64,000 bases of DNA from Laterigemmans sp052161645 (GCA_052161645.1 CP197414.1), one strand, 5' to 3'. Positions 1-8,809 are shown, counted from the stretch's first letter. Notes: generated by a model not told the origin, from the letters alone. Numbers and translations are program-made.

Positions 1-594
1 CGAGCTACTCGAACCTGACGAGCCACTCGAACCTGACGAGCCGCTCGAACCTGACGAGCCGCTTGAACCTGACGAGCCACTGGAGCCGCTTGAGCCTGAC
101 GAACCGCTTGAGCCTGACGAACCGCTCGAGCCTGACGAACCGCTCGAGCCCGACGAGCCCGAGTTTCCCACAACGCCGCTGCTGCCCGCTGTGCCGCTCG
201 ACCCTGACTGGCCGCTTGATCCTGAAAAACCACTGCTGCCCGACGATCCACTCAATCCGCTCGAGCCCGACGAACCACTGCTTCCACTGGAGCCTGAATA
301 GCCGCTCGACCCCGAGTAGCCTGAATAGCCGCTGGCCGAATGTGGGCAACAAACCAGCGCATAGATCGGCAACTGATCGAAACCAACATAATGCGTGAGA
401 TAACGACCAAGCTGGGGAAAGTCACATCGCGAGATCGCATAGAGCGCCACGCCATCAACCAATCCTAGAAAGCGTCCGAGCTGACGCGGCGGTAAGACAT
501 CGCCGCGCAGCTCGCCACAAGTCGCCGCGTAGACCGGCTGCTGATCTCGCTGGCCCATATGCCGGCCCAAGTATCGCTGCGAACGAAGCCTCAT
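1..594 (-). CDS. Collagen-like (Gly-X-Y) phage tail-end protein, 3' end outside window
   Basis: The reading frame starts at the ATG at 594, overlapping the stop of the upstream tail gene as ATGA, and is still open at base 1. The first 85 or so residues are an ordinary domain with three cysteines and many aromatics. After that, glycine occupies every third position: GSS dominates, with GYS, GFS, GLS, GQS, GTA and GNS variants. This is a collagen-type Gly-X-Y pattern of at least 35 triplets. Gly-X-Y repeats are known in phage tail fibre and tail-tip proteins, where they trimerise. Being the last visible gene of the tail operon suits a distal tail or fibre role. The DNA is a degenerate 9-base repeat, so length variation between strains is likely. 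The function is inferred from composition and position. Confidence 0.7.
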   Translation of the reverse strand, partial: MRLRSQRYLGRHMGQRDQQPVYAATCGELRGDVLPPRQLGRFLGLVDGVALYAISRCDFPQLGRYLTHYVGFDQLPIYALVCCPHSASGYSGYSGSSGYSGSSGSSGSSGSSGLSGSSGSSGFSGSSGQSGSSGTAGSSGVVGNSGSSGSSGSSGSSGSSGSSGSSGSSGSSGSSGSSGSSGSSGSSGSSGSSGSSSS

Positions 595-1259
595 GCGTTG
601 GCGTCCAGCACTTTACAAGGAAAGCGATTGCCCCAGTCGCCACTACTAACATCATAGCGCTGCACGATCCCTGGATAAAAACCATCCTCGTCGGGGTGGT
701 TGCTGGTGATATAAACCACCTCCTCTTGATTGGAATCATCAAACCGTACCATCGCCCAGCGAAGCGGCAAGCCATTCTGCTCGATCCATAACACGCGAAA
801 CGGACCATGCGGTACGCTGCGGAGATGATTTGAGGTTCCGGTCAGCGGCTCGGCACAATCATAAACCGTCCCCGAGACGGCAACCCGAGCGGCAATCACA
901 CCCGCGACCACGGCCGTGCCGATCGCGCCGGCAGCCAAAGGCTCGGTGAGAATACCCACGGCTCCGCCCGCCACGGGTAGTCCCGCACTGAAAGTGGCTT
1001 GTCGCTGGAACTCGGAAAAATTGTCGCCCGGCCCGACCAGCGGCGCGATTAAGCCGACCACGTCAAACTGGTTTCTCGCTTGCCCCGTTTGATTACGGAC
1101 TTTGGCAAGCGTCGGTTGCCGCAGGCCATCCGTCACGCCCGACTTGCGATCAAACTTGGATTGCTCATGAGCGCGAGCCGCATCGAGCATCGCGTTCCAG
1201 GTGGCGGCGGGCAAGCGAAGTGGCTGGCCGGACGTGACGGGCTGAAATTTATCGGACAT
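591..1259 (-). CDS. Phage distal tail protein, unknown function
   Basis: Protein of 222 residues between the 260-aa tail gene and the collagen-like gene, reading in the same direction. Its stop overlaps the next ATG, so the two are probably translationally coupled. The N-terminal 60 residues are polar and helical. The middle, at about residues 90-130, is rich in Gly, Ala and Val and looks like a small beta domain. The C-terminal third holds several Trp and acidic residues. No signal peptide or membrane segment is present. I do not recognise a family. Its place after the tape measure gene suggests a baseplate or tail-tip component. Confidence 0.6.
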   Translation of the reverse strand: MSDKFQPVTSGQPLRLPAATWNAMLDAARAHEQSKFDRKSGVTDGLRQPTLAKVRNQTGQARNQFDVVGLIAPLVGPGDNFSEFQRQATFSAGLPVAGGAVGILTEPLAAGAIGTAVVAGVIAARVAVSGTVYDCAEPLTGTSNHLRSVPHGPFRVLWIEQNGLPLRWAMVRFDDSNQEEVVYITSNHPDEDGFYPGIVQRYDVSSGDWGNRFPCKVLDANA

Positions 1260-1268
1260 GCGGTGGCC

Positions 1269-2051
1269 TTAGATCCCCAGTCCCAATAAACCTAGGTCGC
1301 CGTAGGGATAAACCCGCTCGACGTAAAACGCCACTGGAATCTTGATCAAGGCATCGGAGTCTACTTCATCCTGAAAGCGGACCCAGAGGTATTCCCAGCC
1401 TTCCTTGCTGACCAGTAGATTGCCGGGACCAATTGGTTGGTCGATGACATTCGGAGATGCGGCAAACTTAAATGTGATCGCCCACTGTTCCTTGCCACGC
1501 TTCGAGCCGCTGGCACCGAGGAACAAAACTTCTCCCTTGGCGAAGCCCTTATAAGCTCCGCCGTTAACACGTCCGGTTAGCTGAAAGATCTGATACTTGA
1601 AAGCGGGTGTGACGAGCAGGCCATCATAATAACGCGTCTCGGAAAACGTGAAGATGGGAACGGTGACATCAGTCCCTTCCACGCGGTTTTCGCTGACGTT
1701 GATCGCCCCTTGATAATCGGGCGCGGCATAACCAGCCAGCGAGGTTCGCTGCAACGTGGCCAAGCTTGTCGCAATCCGCTGGGAGCCACCTGAGGTGTCA
1801 AATTCGTAGTCGGCCGGGTTGCCTTTGAGACCATAACGCACCGTGGCGTTCCAGACTCCGCCGCCAAGCGGCTCGGTCTGAATCGATTCGCGGTCCAGCT
1901 CCAGATAGACCTCGGGAGAAGTGCCCACGACAAGGTTTACAACCTCAGTGTCATTCTCGGTCCCACGCACTTGATACAGCAGCTCGACCGCCGGATCATC
2001 GCCTGCGGTTGTCGCGCGAGAGTCGAAGCGTTCGGTGATGGTGGGTGTCAT
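1269..2051 (-). CDS. Phage tail protein, possible distal tail/baseplate component
   Basis: Protein of 260 residues, nine bases upstream of the 222-aa gene. It is predominantly beta by composition, with many Val, Thr and Tyr, and has no signal peptide, which fits a structural phage protein. Residues 1-60 form an acidic N-terminal segment, and the C-terminal half contains several aromatic-rich strands. It is the first gene after the tape measure gene in transcription order, the usual place of distal tail (Dit-like) proteins. I see no sequence match strong enough to name it, so the role is by position only. Confidence 0.55.
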   Translation of the reverse strand: MTPTITERFDSRATTAGDDPAVELLYQVRGTENDTEVVNLVVGTSPEVYLELDRESIQTEPLGGGVWNATVRYGLKGNPADYEFDTSGGSQRIATSLATLQRTSLAGYAAPDYQGAINVSENRVEGTDVTVPIFTFSETRYYDGLLVTPAFKYQIFQLTGRVNGGAYKGFAKGEVLFLGASGSKRGKEQWAITFKFAASPNVIDQPIGPGNLLVSKEGWEYLWVRFQDEVDSDALIKIPVAFYVERVYPYGDLGLLGLGI

Positions 2052-2165
2052 GGTGACGGAGTGGTAAGGTGCAAGATGTTAGAAATGAGTGGGGTTTTTG
2101 TGGTTGAGCTTTGCTTCGCAAGCGTAGTTTTTTGCGGACTTTCGGCGGAGCGAAAGGAGACTTTT

Positions 2166-4499
2166 TTAGCTGTATTCAATCCCGTTGTTTTCAACCGCCG
2201 TGATCAGCTTCTTGGTATTGGCCGCAGTCGCTTCGGCGGCACGCAAGGCACGATCCGAAAGGCTATCGGCTCCCAGGCCCCGGATCGCGAACGCATTGAA
2301 CGTGCTCTTGGTTTCCACGGCTTGCTGCTCGGCGGCGACCACTTGGGATGATTGGGCCAGCGCTTGCTGTAGTGCTTTTATGCTTGGCCGATTTGCCGAT
2401 GAAGAGCCAGCTGAATCGGCAGTAGCTGACGGGTCTTTCAGCGCCGCAACCGCTTCTTGCCAATCCTTGCGGGTTGCGGCCAGCTCCGCGGCGGTTTGAG
2501 CGAGAGCCAGCTGGCCAGCTCGCTGGCGGGCAGTTTGTTCATCAGCTTGGTTCTGCCCCAAGATCTCGGCCCGACCTTGACGCTGGGCCTCGATCTCGGC
2601 GCGCCTTTGCCGTCGCTGTCGCTCACGCTCGCTGATCTGCGCGAGCATGTTATCGTTAGTTGCCTGCTGCTGGGCCGCCACATCCTGGTTGATCTGCTCG
2701 ACTTCGGCTTCGACGTTGATGTCGGAATCGAACAGCGACCTCAGCCTCACCCAGGCCTTTTTGATAAAGCCGACGGTTGCGTGCCATGTCTTAGTTAGTG
2801 AGCCGGCGAACAGCGACCAAGCATCGGAGAGAAACGCCAGCGTTTCAACCCAAGCCACTTCGATTGCCGCCCAACCGTCGCTGATCACCGCGGCCACGCC
2901 AAAGATCATGGCATTGGCCGTATTCATAAAGACATCCTTGAACGCCAGCCAATAACCTTCCAGGGCCTGGATGCCGCGTTGCCATTCCAGCTTGAGCGTG
3001 AGCCACAGAATCCTGCCAGCCGCCGCCATATCGCCGGCAGCCAAAGCTCGTCCAATCGCTCCAAAAGCCTCCGTTGCGGTGGATTTGAGCGTATTGAATT
3101 GATCACCCAGCCAGCTCAGTGCTCGGCCTCCAACTCCCGACGTGTGCAGTAGGTAAACGCCTAGCGAGACCACCGCGGCGATGGCCAATCCGAGCGGCGA
3201 AAGCAGCGTCCCCAGGACGATCCCGATTGCCGAGATGGTCGCACCGACCAAACTGAGCACCGCTAGAAATCCGCCGATGATCGAACCTGCCGCGCCGAAA
3301 GCGACGCCCAAGCCCACCAGCGCCGCCCCCACCGCCAGTACGGTCAACACGACTTTAGCGATCGATTTGGCGGCCTCATGATGGGTCTCAATCCAGCGGA
3401 TCACCGCCGAAAGTGTTCCAGAAATTGCCTCGGCCGCTCGCTGCAGCGGTTTCTCGATCGCTTCGCCAAACGCGATCGCCACTCCCTCTGCCGCGCTTTT
3501 GAGAATCCGAAACGCACCCCCGATCCCAGCATCCATCTCCTTGGCTGTCTTGGCTGCAGCGCCTCCGGCATTTACTAATTGTTCATAAAGCTCACGCGTA
3601 TTGGTCACCGATTTGCCGATCGCCGAAGCTGAAGTGATTCCCAGCAGGCCAAACACCTCTTGAAAGCGGCGAGCCCGCTCCCCGGTTCCTAAGTTCACCG
3701 TGGCATCAGCCACGTCGCCCAGCACGTCGACTAATGGACGCACATTGCCGGCCGCGTCGAGCGTGGCCACGCCGAAGACTTGCTGAAACTTCTTTGCTTC
3801 AGCACCACTGAGCGTCAGTAGCCGCCGCAGCGAGGTGCCCGCGTCACTTCCCTGGATGCCCATGTTGCCGAGCGAACCGAGGATCGCCAACGTATCTTCC
3901 AGCTGCATGTTGGCGTCGGCGGCTACGGGGGCTGCATACTTGAGTGCCTCGCCGAGCGACTCCACGCTGTTGAATGATTTATTGGCAGCCGCGGTCAAGC
4001 TATCGGCCACGCGGGTTGCATCGTCAGCTTGCAAGCCAAACTGACGAATAGTCGCCGCCATAATGCCTGATGCTAGGGTGGCTTCGGTCCCGGTGGCGCG
4101 TGCCAGATCCATCACGGCCGCAGTCATCTCGGTAATCTGGGAAGGATTAAAGCCAGCCCGTCCCAGCTCGGTCATGAGATTGGCGACTTGCGTTGCCGAA
4201 AAGCTCGTCGACGCGCCCAGTTCTTTGGCTCGATCCCGCAAGCGTTCAAAGTCGCGACTGCTTGCCTGGGTGACCGCGCGGACCGCGCGAATGGCATCAT
4301 CGAAGGTGGCAAAGACGGCGGCGCTAGCGGCCATCGGGGCAGCGGCCGTGCTGCCGAGGCCCAGCAACTGGCCGCCGATGAGCCGCGCACTATTGCCAAA
4401 ATCTTGCAACTGTCGCTGCGCCGAGCGGAGTCCCTTTTGGAGTTTGCCGTTGCGCGTGGTGAGCTCCACGTAAGCGGCACCAGCTTTGACTGCGGACAT
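2166..4499 (-). CDS. Phage tail tape measure protein, TP901 family
   Basis: Protein of 777 residues. The N-terminal 330 residues carry the TP901 tape-measure core: an initial coiled region, then the Ala-rich block with 'ELGASTSFSATQVANLM', 'LGRAGFNPSQI' and 'NMGIQGSDAGTSLRRL'. Residues about 370-460 hold hydrophobic, membrane-like segments, as is usual in this family. The end is a charged coiled coil with an Arg/Gln-rich stretch (about residues 610-680). In siphophages this protein sets tail length; by the usual 1.5 angstrom per residue, a tail of roughly 110-120 nm is expected (inference). The start at 4499 follows directly on the upstream gene's end at 4508. Confidence 0.92.
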   Translation of the reverse strand: MSAVKAGAAYVELTTRNGKLQKGLRSAQRQLQDFGNSARLIGGQLLGLGSTAAAPMAASAAVFATFDDAIRAVRAVTQASSRDFERLRDRAKELGASTSFSATQVANLMTELGRAGFNPSQITEMTAAVMDLARATGTEATLASGIMAATIRQFGLQADDATRVADSLTAAANKSFNSVESLGEALKYAAPVAADANMQLEDTLAILGSLGNMGIQGSDAGTSLRRLLTLSGAEAKKFQQVFGVATLDAAGNVRPLVDVLGDVADATVNLGTGERARRFQEVFGLLGITSASAIGKSVTNTRELYEQLVNAGGAAAKTAKEMDAGIGGAFRILKSAAEGVAIAFGEAIEKPLQRAAEAISGTLSAVIRWIETHHEAAKSIAKVVLTVLAVGAALVGLGVAFGAAGSIIGGFLAVLSLVGATISAIGIVLGTLLSPLGLAIAAVVSLGVYLLHTSGVGGRALSWLGDQFNTLKSTATEAFGAIGRALAAGDMAAAGRILWLTLKLEWQRGIQALEGYWLAFKDVFMNTANAMIFGVAAVISDGWAAIEVAWVETLAFLSDAWSLFAGSLTKTWHATVGFIKKAWVRLRSLFDSDINVEAEVEQINQDVAAQQQATNDNMLAQISERERQRRQRRAEIEAQRQGRAEILGQNQADEQTARQRAGQLALAQTAAELAATRKDWQEAVAALKDPSATADSAGSSSANRPSIKALQQALAQSSQVVAAEQQAVETKSTFNAFAIRGLGADSLSDRALRAAEATAANTKKLITAVENNGIEYS

Positions 4500-4507
4500 A
4501 TTGAATA

Positions 4508-5440
4508 CTAAGCCTCCACCATCATCGAGAGCGTGGCCGACTCGGCATCGGGAATCAGCCGGCGAATGGTCACTTGATTGCTACTGGAGACTTGCACGGT
4601 AAAATCGTAAACTTGCCCGCGTGCGGCGACCAGCTGCGCGATGCCACTTGAATTGGTGATCGCGGGAGCGATCGTATTAACCATCCACTGGTCGTCCAGC
4701 ACGGCATAGCCAGCGCTCACGCGATGGGTGATTGAAAGATCGGCTAGCGGCAAGCCGGCTTGATCGATGACCTGCAGCGTGACCGCACAGCTTTCCGGGG
4801 CAACGGTCAGCGCTGGCAGCTCGCGAGGCACTGTCAGCGCAATGGTTTGGTCGCTGACGGCAACCGTGATTGCCTGCGGCGGGACGGGGGCGAACCCAAA
4901 CGGCGGCTCGACGAGAAGTTGATAGTCGCCTGGCTCGGCATGAAGAATAGCTTCTCCGAATTGATTCGTCGTGCGAGCGACTGCGGAGCCGGCTAGCGAA
5001 AGGCGGACGAACCGCACGGGCTGGTTGTCTTGATCGTGCACCGTAAACGATAACTGAAAGCTTGCTTCGCCCGGCAATCCCACGGCCGTGCCAATCCGGT
5101 TGACCGCAGCGTCCCCGCTGGCGGCGACAAAGTAGTCCCAGACCGCTGCGGCCGAGAGGCTTGTGTCGCCGGCGATGGTGACTTGGCCGCTGAGATCAAT
5201 CTGTAGCAGGCTGAAGTTGGCGGGGAGTAAATCGCTGGTGACAAGCCCGGAAAGGTTCGCTTGATAGAGCGCGGCCACGCCCGCGTGCGCAAGATCAAGG
5301 TCGAGCTTGGCGGTGCGAACTTCGGGCAGGCGATCGGCCAGCGCCGCCGCTGCAGCCAACTGAGCAGCTTCTTCTGCCGTGAGTCCGCTTCCCGAACTGG
5401 GCGCTCCGAAGAAATCATCAAAGAATACGCTGGCGCTCAT
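4508..5440 (-). CDS. Phage tail-associated protein with Ig-like/carboxypeptidase-regulatory-like domains
   Basis: Protein of 310 residues, starting one base after the stop of the 526-aa repeat protein. The N-terminus is Ser/Gly/Ala rich. Residues about 60-110 resemble the linker of the upstream repeat protein (DLLPANF..L.IDLSGQVT), so the two genes share a module. Two beta-sandwich regions follow, at about residues 130-215 and 220-305. They have the look of carboxypeptidase-regulatory or Ig-like folds (a 'V.DQ...PV..V.L....' start, then a '.T...G.A.L....G.Y' core). Such domains decorate tails and bind surfaces. The place just before the tape measure gene in transcription order is unusual. The exact role is unknown. 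Confidence 0.6.
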   Translation of the reverse strand: MSASVFFDDFFGAPSSGSGLTAEEAAQLAAAAALADRLPEVRTAKLDLDLAHAGVAALYQANLSGLVTSDLLPANFSLLQIDLSGQVTIAGDTSLSAAAVWDYFVAASGDAAVNRIGTAVGLPGEASFQLSFTVHDQDNQPVRFVRLSLAGSAVARTTNQFGEAILHAEPGDYQLLVEPPFGFAPVPPQAITVAVSDQTIALTVPRELPALTVAPESCAVTLQVIDQAGLPLADLSITHRVSAGYAVLDDQWMVNTIAPAITNSSGIAQLVAARGQVYDFTVQVSSSNQVTIRRLIPDAESATLSMMVEA

Positions 5441-7021
5441 TTAGTTTAGCACCCGGGTTTCAGTAAAGGTCACCGGGTCTTTACCGGTACGCGTGAGGGT
5501 GCGCTCTTCGCCGCTCTTGATCACATCATCGACCGCCAGCGATGTGGTTTGGATAAAGTCGCTTAGTGATCCCAGCACGTTGTGGTTAGGCACCAAGACG
5601 GTATCGAGCACCGCGTCGCGGATCACTGCGGCTGATGGAGGAGCTAGCGTGTTAGCGCCATCAGTTCCTCGCATGTCGGTGTTTGTCGTGGTCGTATCGA
5701 CGAGCGTCACGCGGGAAATGTGACCGCTGGCGTTGATACCTAGGGCGGCGAAGTTTGACGGCAACGCCGCAAGCAGATCGGCCTCTGTCAAAAGGGCTGT
5801 TAATTGAGTGTCAAGATTTGCAGTGGCTAAGCCGATCGCTGTCCGCACCCCGCTGGCTGACAACGGAACGATAGTGTTTGCTCCCTCTGTTCCTCGCATG
5901 TCACTGTTGGTGGTTGTCGTGTCGACGAGGGTCACACGCGAGATATGACCGCTAGCGTTAATACCGAGGGCGGCGAAATTGGTGGGCAAAGCGGTAAGTA
6001 GATCAGCCTCTGTGAGAAGGCTACTTAACTGAGTGTCGAGATTTGCAGTCGCTAACCCAACCGCAGCCCGCACACCGCCGGCCGATAGCGGAGCCACCGT
6101 ATTCGCTCCATCAGTTCCACGCATGTCGCTGTTGGTCGTTGTGGTGTCGACGAGTGTTACACGTGAGATATGACCGCTGGCGTTGATACCGAGGGCGGCG
6201 AAATTGCTGGGCAAAGCCGCTAGAAGATCCGTTTCAGTCAGAAGCCCTGTTAATTGAGTGTCGAGGTTGGCAGATGCTAGGCCAACTGCTGTCCGCACCC
6301 CGCTGGCTGACAACGGAACGACCGTATTCGCTCCATCAGTTCCACGCATGTCGCTGTTGGTGGTTGTCGTGTCGACGAGGGTCACACGCGAGATATGACC
6401 GCTAGCGTTAATACCGAGGGCGGCGAAGTTAGCCGGTAAAGCCGCTTGCAATTGAGTGTTAGTAACTTTGCTTCCAAGCTGGGTATCAAGATTAGCGGAC
6501 GCCAGCCCAACCGCGGCCCGCACACCACTGGCCGATAGCGGAGTGATCGTATTCGCCCCATTCGTTCCCCGCATGTCGGTATTAGTCGTCGTGGTATCGA
6601 CCAGCATCACGCGAGCGACATGCCCGCTGGCGTTCACATCCAAGTCACGACCGATCGCCAGCGGTTGCAGTGGCGTGCGATTGTAGATCTTGGTCGTCAG
6701 CGAGACGTTATTATCTCCGGCATCATCACTGCTCAAGGTGAGCGTCAGATTTTCACCTTGCAGCCAAGTGATTTCATCCAGCGTCAGCCGCACCGCTGCT
6801 TCCGCGGTGGCAATCTCACGCTGCACGCTGGCCACCCAGAATCCGCCCACGCGAACCTCCAGCGTCAGCATGCTGTTCACGCCCGCCGCCCGGCCGTTAA
6901 TATCAATCACCACCAGCGCTTGCGACGATGGCCCTGGATTGGCTCCGTTCCAAAGCGTCACTCCGATGGTAAGATTCTGAGCGGGCAGTACGCTGGGTGA
7001 AATCAGCGAAGCGAGACTCAT
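5441..7021 (-). CDS. Tandem-repeat phage tail/fibre protein
   Basis: Protein of 526 residues, coupled to the upstream gene by an ATGA-type overlap. Residues 1-110 form a beta-rich head domain. From about residue 120 to 470 the protein consists of four full copies and one partial copy of a 75-residue unit, each containing 'LVDTTTTN.DMRGT.GANT' and 'NFAALGINASGHISRV'. The last 55 residues are unique. Repeats of this regularity are typical of fibrous phage proteins, in which each unit adds one structural segment. Copies are more than 80% identical at the protein level, implying recent expansion or homogenisation. Binding partner unknown. Confidence 0.65.
   Translation of the reverse strand: MSLASLISPSVLPAQNLTIGVTLWNGANPGPSSQALVVIDINGRAAGVNSMLTLEVRVGGFWVASVQREIATAEAAVRLTLDEITWLQGENLTLTLSSDDAGDNNVSLTTKIYNRTPLQPLAIGRDLDVNASGHVARVMLVDTTTTNTDMRGTNGANTITPLSASGVRAAVGLASANLDTQLGSKVTNTQLQAALPANFAALGINASGHISRVTLVDTTTTNSDMRGTDGANTVVPLSASGVRTAVGLASANLDTQLTGLLTETDLLAALPSNFAALGINASGHISRVTLVDTTTTNSDMRGTDGANTVAPLSAGGVRAAVGLATANLDTQLSSLLTEADLLTALPTNFAALGINASGHISRVTLVDTTTTNSDMRGTEGANTIVPLSASGVRTAIGLATANLDTQLTALLTEADLLAALPSNFAALGINASGHISRVTLVDTTTTNTDMRGTDGANTLAPPSAAVIRDAVLDTVLVPNHNVLGSLSDFIQTTSLAVDDVIKSGEERTLTRTGKDPVTFTETRVLN
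5630..6625 (-). repeat. 225-bp coding tandem repeat, about 4.5 copies
   Basis: Inside the 526-aa tail gene, a 225-base unit recurs in phase. For example, the segment coding for DTTTTN.DMRGT recurs near 5,680, 5,905, 6,130, 6,355 and 6,580. Copies differ mostly at third positions and in the 20 or so codons before 'NFAALGI', so selection keeps the protein repeat. The unit is prone to slipped recombination and copy-number change. Confidence 0.85.
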
Positions 7022-7587
7022 AGTCGCAGCTCCATTCTCTGGGTGGATCGGGCCTGAAGGAGTGTTTTCACGGGAGAAGCGAGCCGCCGAAAGATATCCA
7101 GCTGCAGCATGCTGGTCTGGTCACTGGAATAGTTGCCGCGTCTGTCGACCACCAATGAGATTCGCTCGCCGGCCGATGCGCTGATCAGCTGGCTGGTGTG
7201 CGTGGCGCTGCCGAGCAGCACCTCGGTGAACAGCATTGCCAGCTCGTGAAAGAGAAACACCTGCACCCCATCGCCCCCCGTCGAGGATCGCTGCCAATTC
7301 GCCTCGATGCGATAGTCGCCCGAGAATGGTAACGCGTAACTGCTGATCACGCTGGCCGTACTGGCCAGTTCGCCAGGGTGGCAAGCGGTCGGTGACATCC
7401 AGGGCGTGGAGAACTGATTCGGGCCATACCAAACAGTCCCGTTGTCGACCGAAAACTCGGTCCAGTCGCTGAGCGAAAAGTTGCTACCATCGCTCGCCGT
7501 GGAAGGCCGATAGGCATACGTCCATCCCAAGGGAAAACTTCCCAGCTGGAAATCGCGGTTATGACTGGCTTGGCGTCGTTCGAACAT
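7018..7587 (-). CDS. Phage tail-region protein of unknown function
   Basis: Protein of 189 residues that overlaps the end of the tail chaperone reading frame by 29 bases and the start of the repeat-protein gene by 4. The composition is beta-rich, with many Trp, Tyr, Ser and Thr, like a lectin or jelly-roll domain. There is no secretion signal. The last 20 residues are Arg/Leu rich. It sits where other siphophages place the tape measure gene, so gene order is rearranged here: fibre-like genes come before the tape measure. Family not recognised. Confidence 0.5.
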   Translation of the reverse strand: MFERRQASHNRDFQLGSFPLGWTYAYRPSTASDGSNFSLSDWTEFSVDNGTVWYGPNQFSTPWMSPTACHPGELASTASVISSYALPFSGDYRIEANWQRSSTGGDGVQVFLFHELAMLFTEVLLGSATHTSQLISASAGERISLVVDRRGNYSSDQTSMLQLDIFRRLASPVKTLLQARSTQRMELRL

Positions 7588-7825
7588 GGAATCCAGAAGC
7601 CTTAAACATTGAGGCCAGCTGCGTGACAGTCACCGCCGGTAACCTGGCCGCCTGGCGCAGTAGCGGATTAAACTCTTGGGGCTGAAACGGCTTGCGGCGT
7701 TTTTTGGGATCACGATTCACCTCATAAATTGCAGCCAGCACTGAGCTCACTTGGCCCCACTGAGCGTGCCGGCGAGCGTCGGCCATCCACATCAGTTCCC
7801 GCAGCGTGAGTGGGCCGGGATCCAC
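7559..7825 (-). CDS. Tail assembly chaperone, second frame (gpT-like), probably made by frameshift
   Basis: An 88-residue reading frame from a GTG at 7825, containing 'DPGPLTLRELMWMADARR' followed by a basic C-terminus. The frame is open further upstream, across the stop of the 156-aa gene, with sensible residues (IERLIYQLAGILGV) before the GTG. This layout, a short ORF in the -1 frame overlapping the end of an ORF placed just after the tail tube gene, is the hallmark of the lambda gpG/gpGT tail chaperone pair. There the longer product arises by -1 ribosomal frameshifting. The true product is therefore probably a fusion to the upstream frame rather than a separately started protein. Confidence 0.65.
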   Translation of the reverse strand: MDPGPLTLRELMWMADARRHAQWGQVSSVLAAIYEVNRDPKKRRKPFQPQEFNPLLRQAARLPAVTVTQLASMFKASGFHVRTTPSQS

Positions 7826-7851
7826 GCCAAGAATGCCGGCCAGTTGGTAGA

Positions 7852-8322
7852 TCAGTCGCTCGATAGCTCGGCGGTCAATCTCTGCTCGAATTCCGCCAGG
7901 GCCTTTTTCTCCAGTTGCGGGTCGTCCAGTCGTTGGCTCAGGAGCTTGAGCGCTTGCTGCTCGATCGCCTGGTACTTGCTCGCCGCCTGCTGGAGCAGAC
8001 GGCGACGGGGCTCCGGGAAGAAAGCTACCAAAGCCTCCAGCAGCGCGACTGTCGCCTCGGCAATCGCATCGCCGGCAAGCCCCTCGCCAAAGGTTTCTTC
8101 GGAGACATCAGCGGCCATCGCTTGCGGCTGGCATACCGCATAAAGAACATCGCACAGCAAGACAGGATCACGGCTGAGCTGCTCGATCAGTTCCCCCTCG
8201 ACGATGCTGAGCAGATCAACGCCGGTGACGGAGCGGACACGTTTGATGGTGGCAACATCGATCTGCACAACCCAGATTCGCCCGCTATGGTCAACAAACT
8301 TCTGCATGCTTGAGGCTACCAT
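7852..8322 (-). CDS. Tail assembly chaperone, first frame (gpG-like)
   Basis: Protein of 156 residues, 55 bases downstream of the tail tube gene. The N-terminus reads like a phage tail-assembly chaperone ('DHSGRIWVVQIDVATIKRVRSVTGVDLL'-type segment, residues 10-40), followed by a long acidic helical region. The stop at 7852 lies inside the open -1 frame of the next reading frame. A run of five A in the context GAGAAAAAGG (7902-7911, minus strand) is a candidate slip site. Chaperones of this type coat the tape measure protein during tail tube assembly and are absent from the virion. Confidence 0.65.
   Translation of the reverse strand: MVASSMQKFVDHSGRIWVVQIDVATIKRVRSVTGVDLLSIVEGELIEQLSRDPVLLCDVLYAVCQPQAMAADVSEETFGEGLAGDAIAEATVALLEALVAFFPEPRRRLLQQAASKYQAIEQQALKLLSQRLDDPQLEKKALAEFEQRLTAELSSD
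7901..7911 (-). promoter_or_regulatory. Candidate -1 ribosomal frameshift site in tail chaperone mRNA
   Basis: The minus strand reads GAG AAA AAG GCC in the zero frame, about 18 codons before the stop of the 156-aa chaperone. From here the -1 frame stays open through to 7559. The heptamer G-AAA-AAG is not an ideal X-XXY-YYZ site, because the first base breaks the run. The exact slip point could therefore be elsewhere in the overlap. Confidence 0.4.
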
Positions 8323-8377
8323 TTGAATAATAAGATTTTCTTTTGCGATATGTAAGGATAAACGAAACGATTATCGC

Positions 8378-8797
8378 TTATGGTCCTGGCAGTACTGGAA
8401 CTGGCACGTTGACTCCGGTACCAAGCGTCGACTGCGTGGGTTTGAGCGTGACGTCGGCCATGATCACATCTTCGAGATTCTGAGTAACGTTAAACTGCAT
8501 CACCTCACATGTCAGCGTCAGCGTGGCTCCCACGTCACTGATGCTGACGTCGACCGGGTCGCCACTCATGTAGAGCGTTTGCAAGTTGGCGAACGTGGGG
8601 TCGTTATCCTTGTTGACGACCTGAAACTCGATCGACGCGTCTTTCAGCGTGCCAACCGTTGCTCGCCAGCCATTGTTGTCGCGCGTCGAAGCGTCGGCTT
8701 CGGCCTTTTCCAACGTCACGGTGAGGTCTTTGCAATTGCCAATCACGGTGCCGTCGATGGTTAGCACCGCATCGAGCCCGAGTCGCACTTCTGCCAT
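8378..8797 (-). CDS. Major tail protein (tail tube)
   Basis: Protein of 139 residues with a strong ribosome binding site (AAGGAG, eight bases before the ATG). The beta-rich sequence with 'LTIDGTVIGNCKDLTVTLEKAEADASTRDNNGW' type strands (residues 12-45) and a central 'TVGTLKDASIEFQVVNKDN' region matches the tail tube fold of siphophage major tail proteins. Length, position before the chaperones and after the head-tail genes, and the strong RBS expected of an abundant product all agree. A short Pro/Val-rich C-terminal tail is present. Confidence 0.85.
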   Translation of the reverse strand: MAEVRLGLDAVLTIDGTVIGNCKDLTVTLEKAEADASTRDNNGWRATVGTLKDASIEFQVVNKDNDPTFANLQTLYMSGDPVDVSISDVGATLTLTCEVMQFNVTQNLEDVIMADVTLKPTQSTLGTGVNVPVPVLPGP

Positions 8798-8809
8798 GAC
8801 TGCTGCTCC

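Noticed and set aside
63..398. Plus-strand frame of 111 codons rich in Ser, Thr and Asn
   Set aside because: Opposite strand of the Gly-X-Y repeat. The minus-strand frame is coupled to the tail operon and has the every-third-glycine pattern.
5630..6625. Regular 225-bp repeats considered as a CRISPR-like array
   Set aside because: The repeats are coding, in phase, without short unique spacers, and no cas genes are present.
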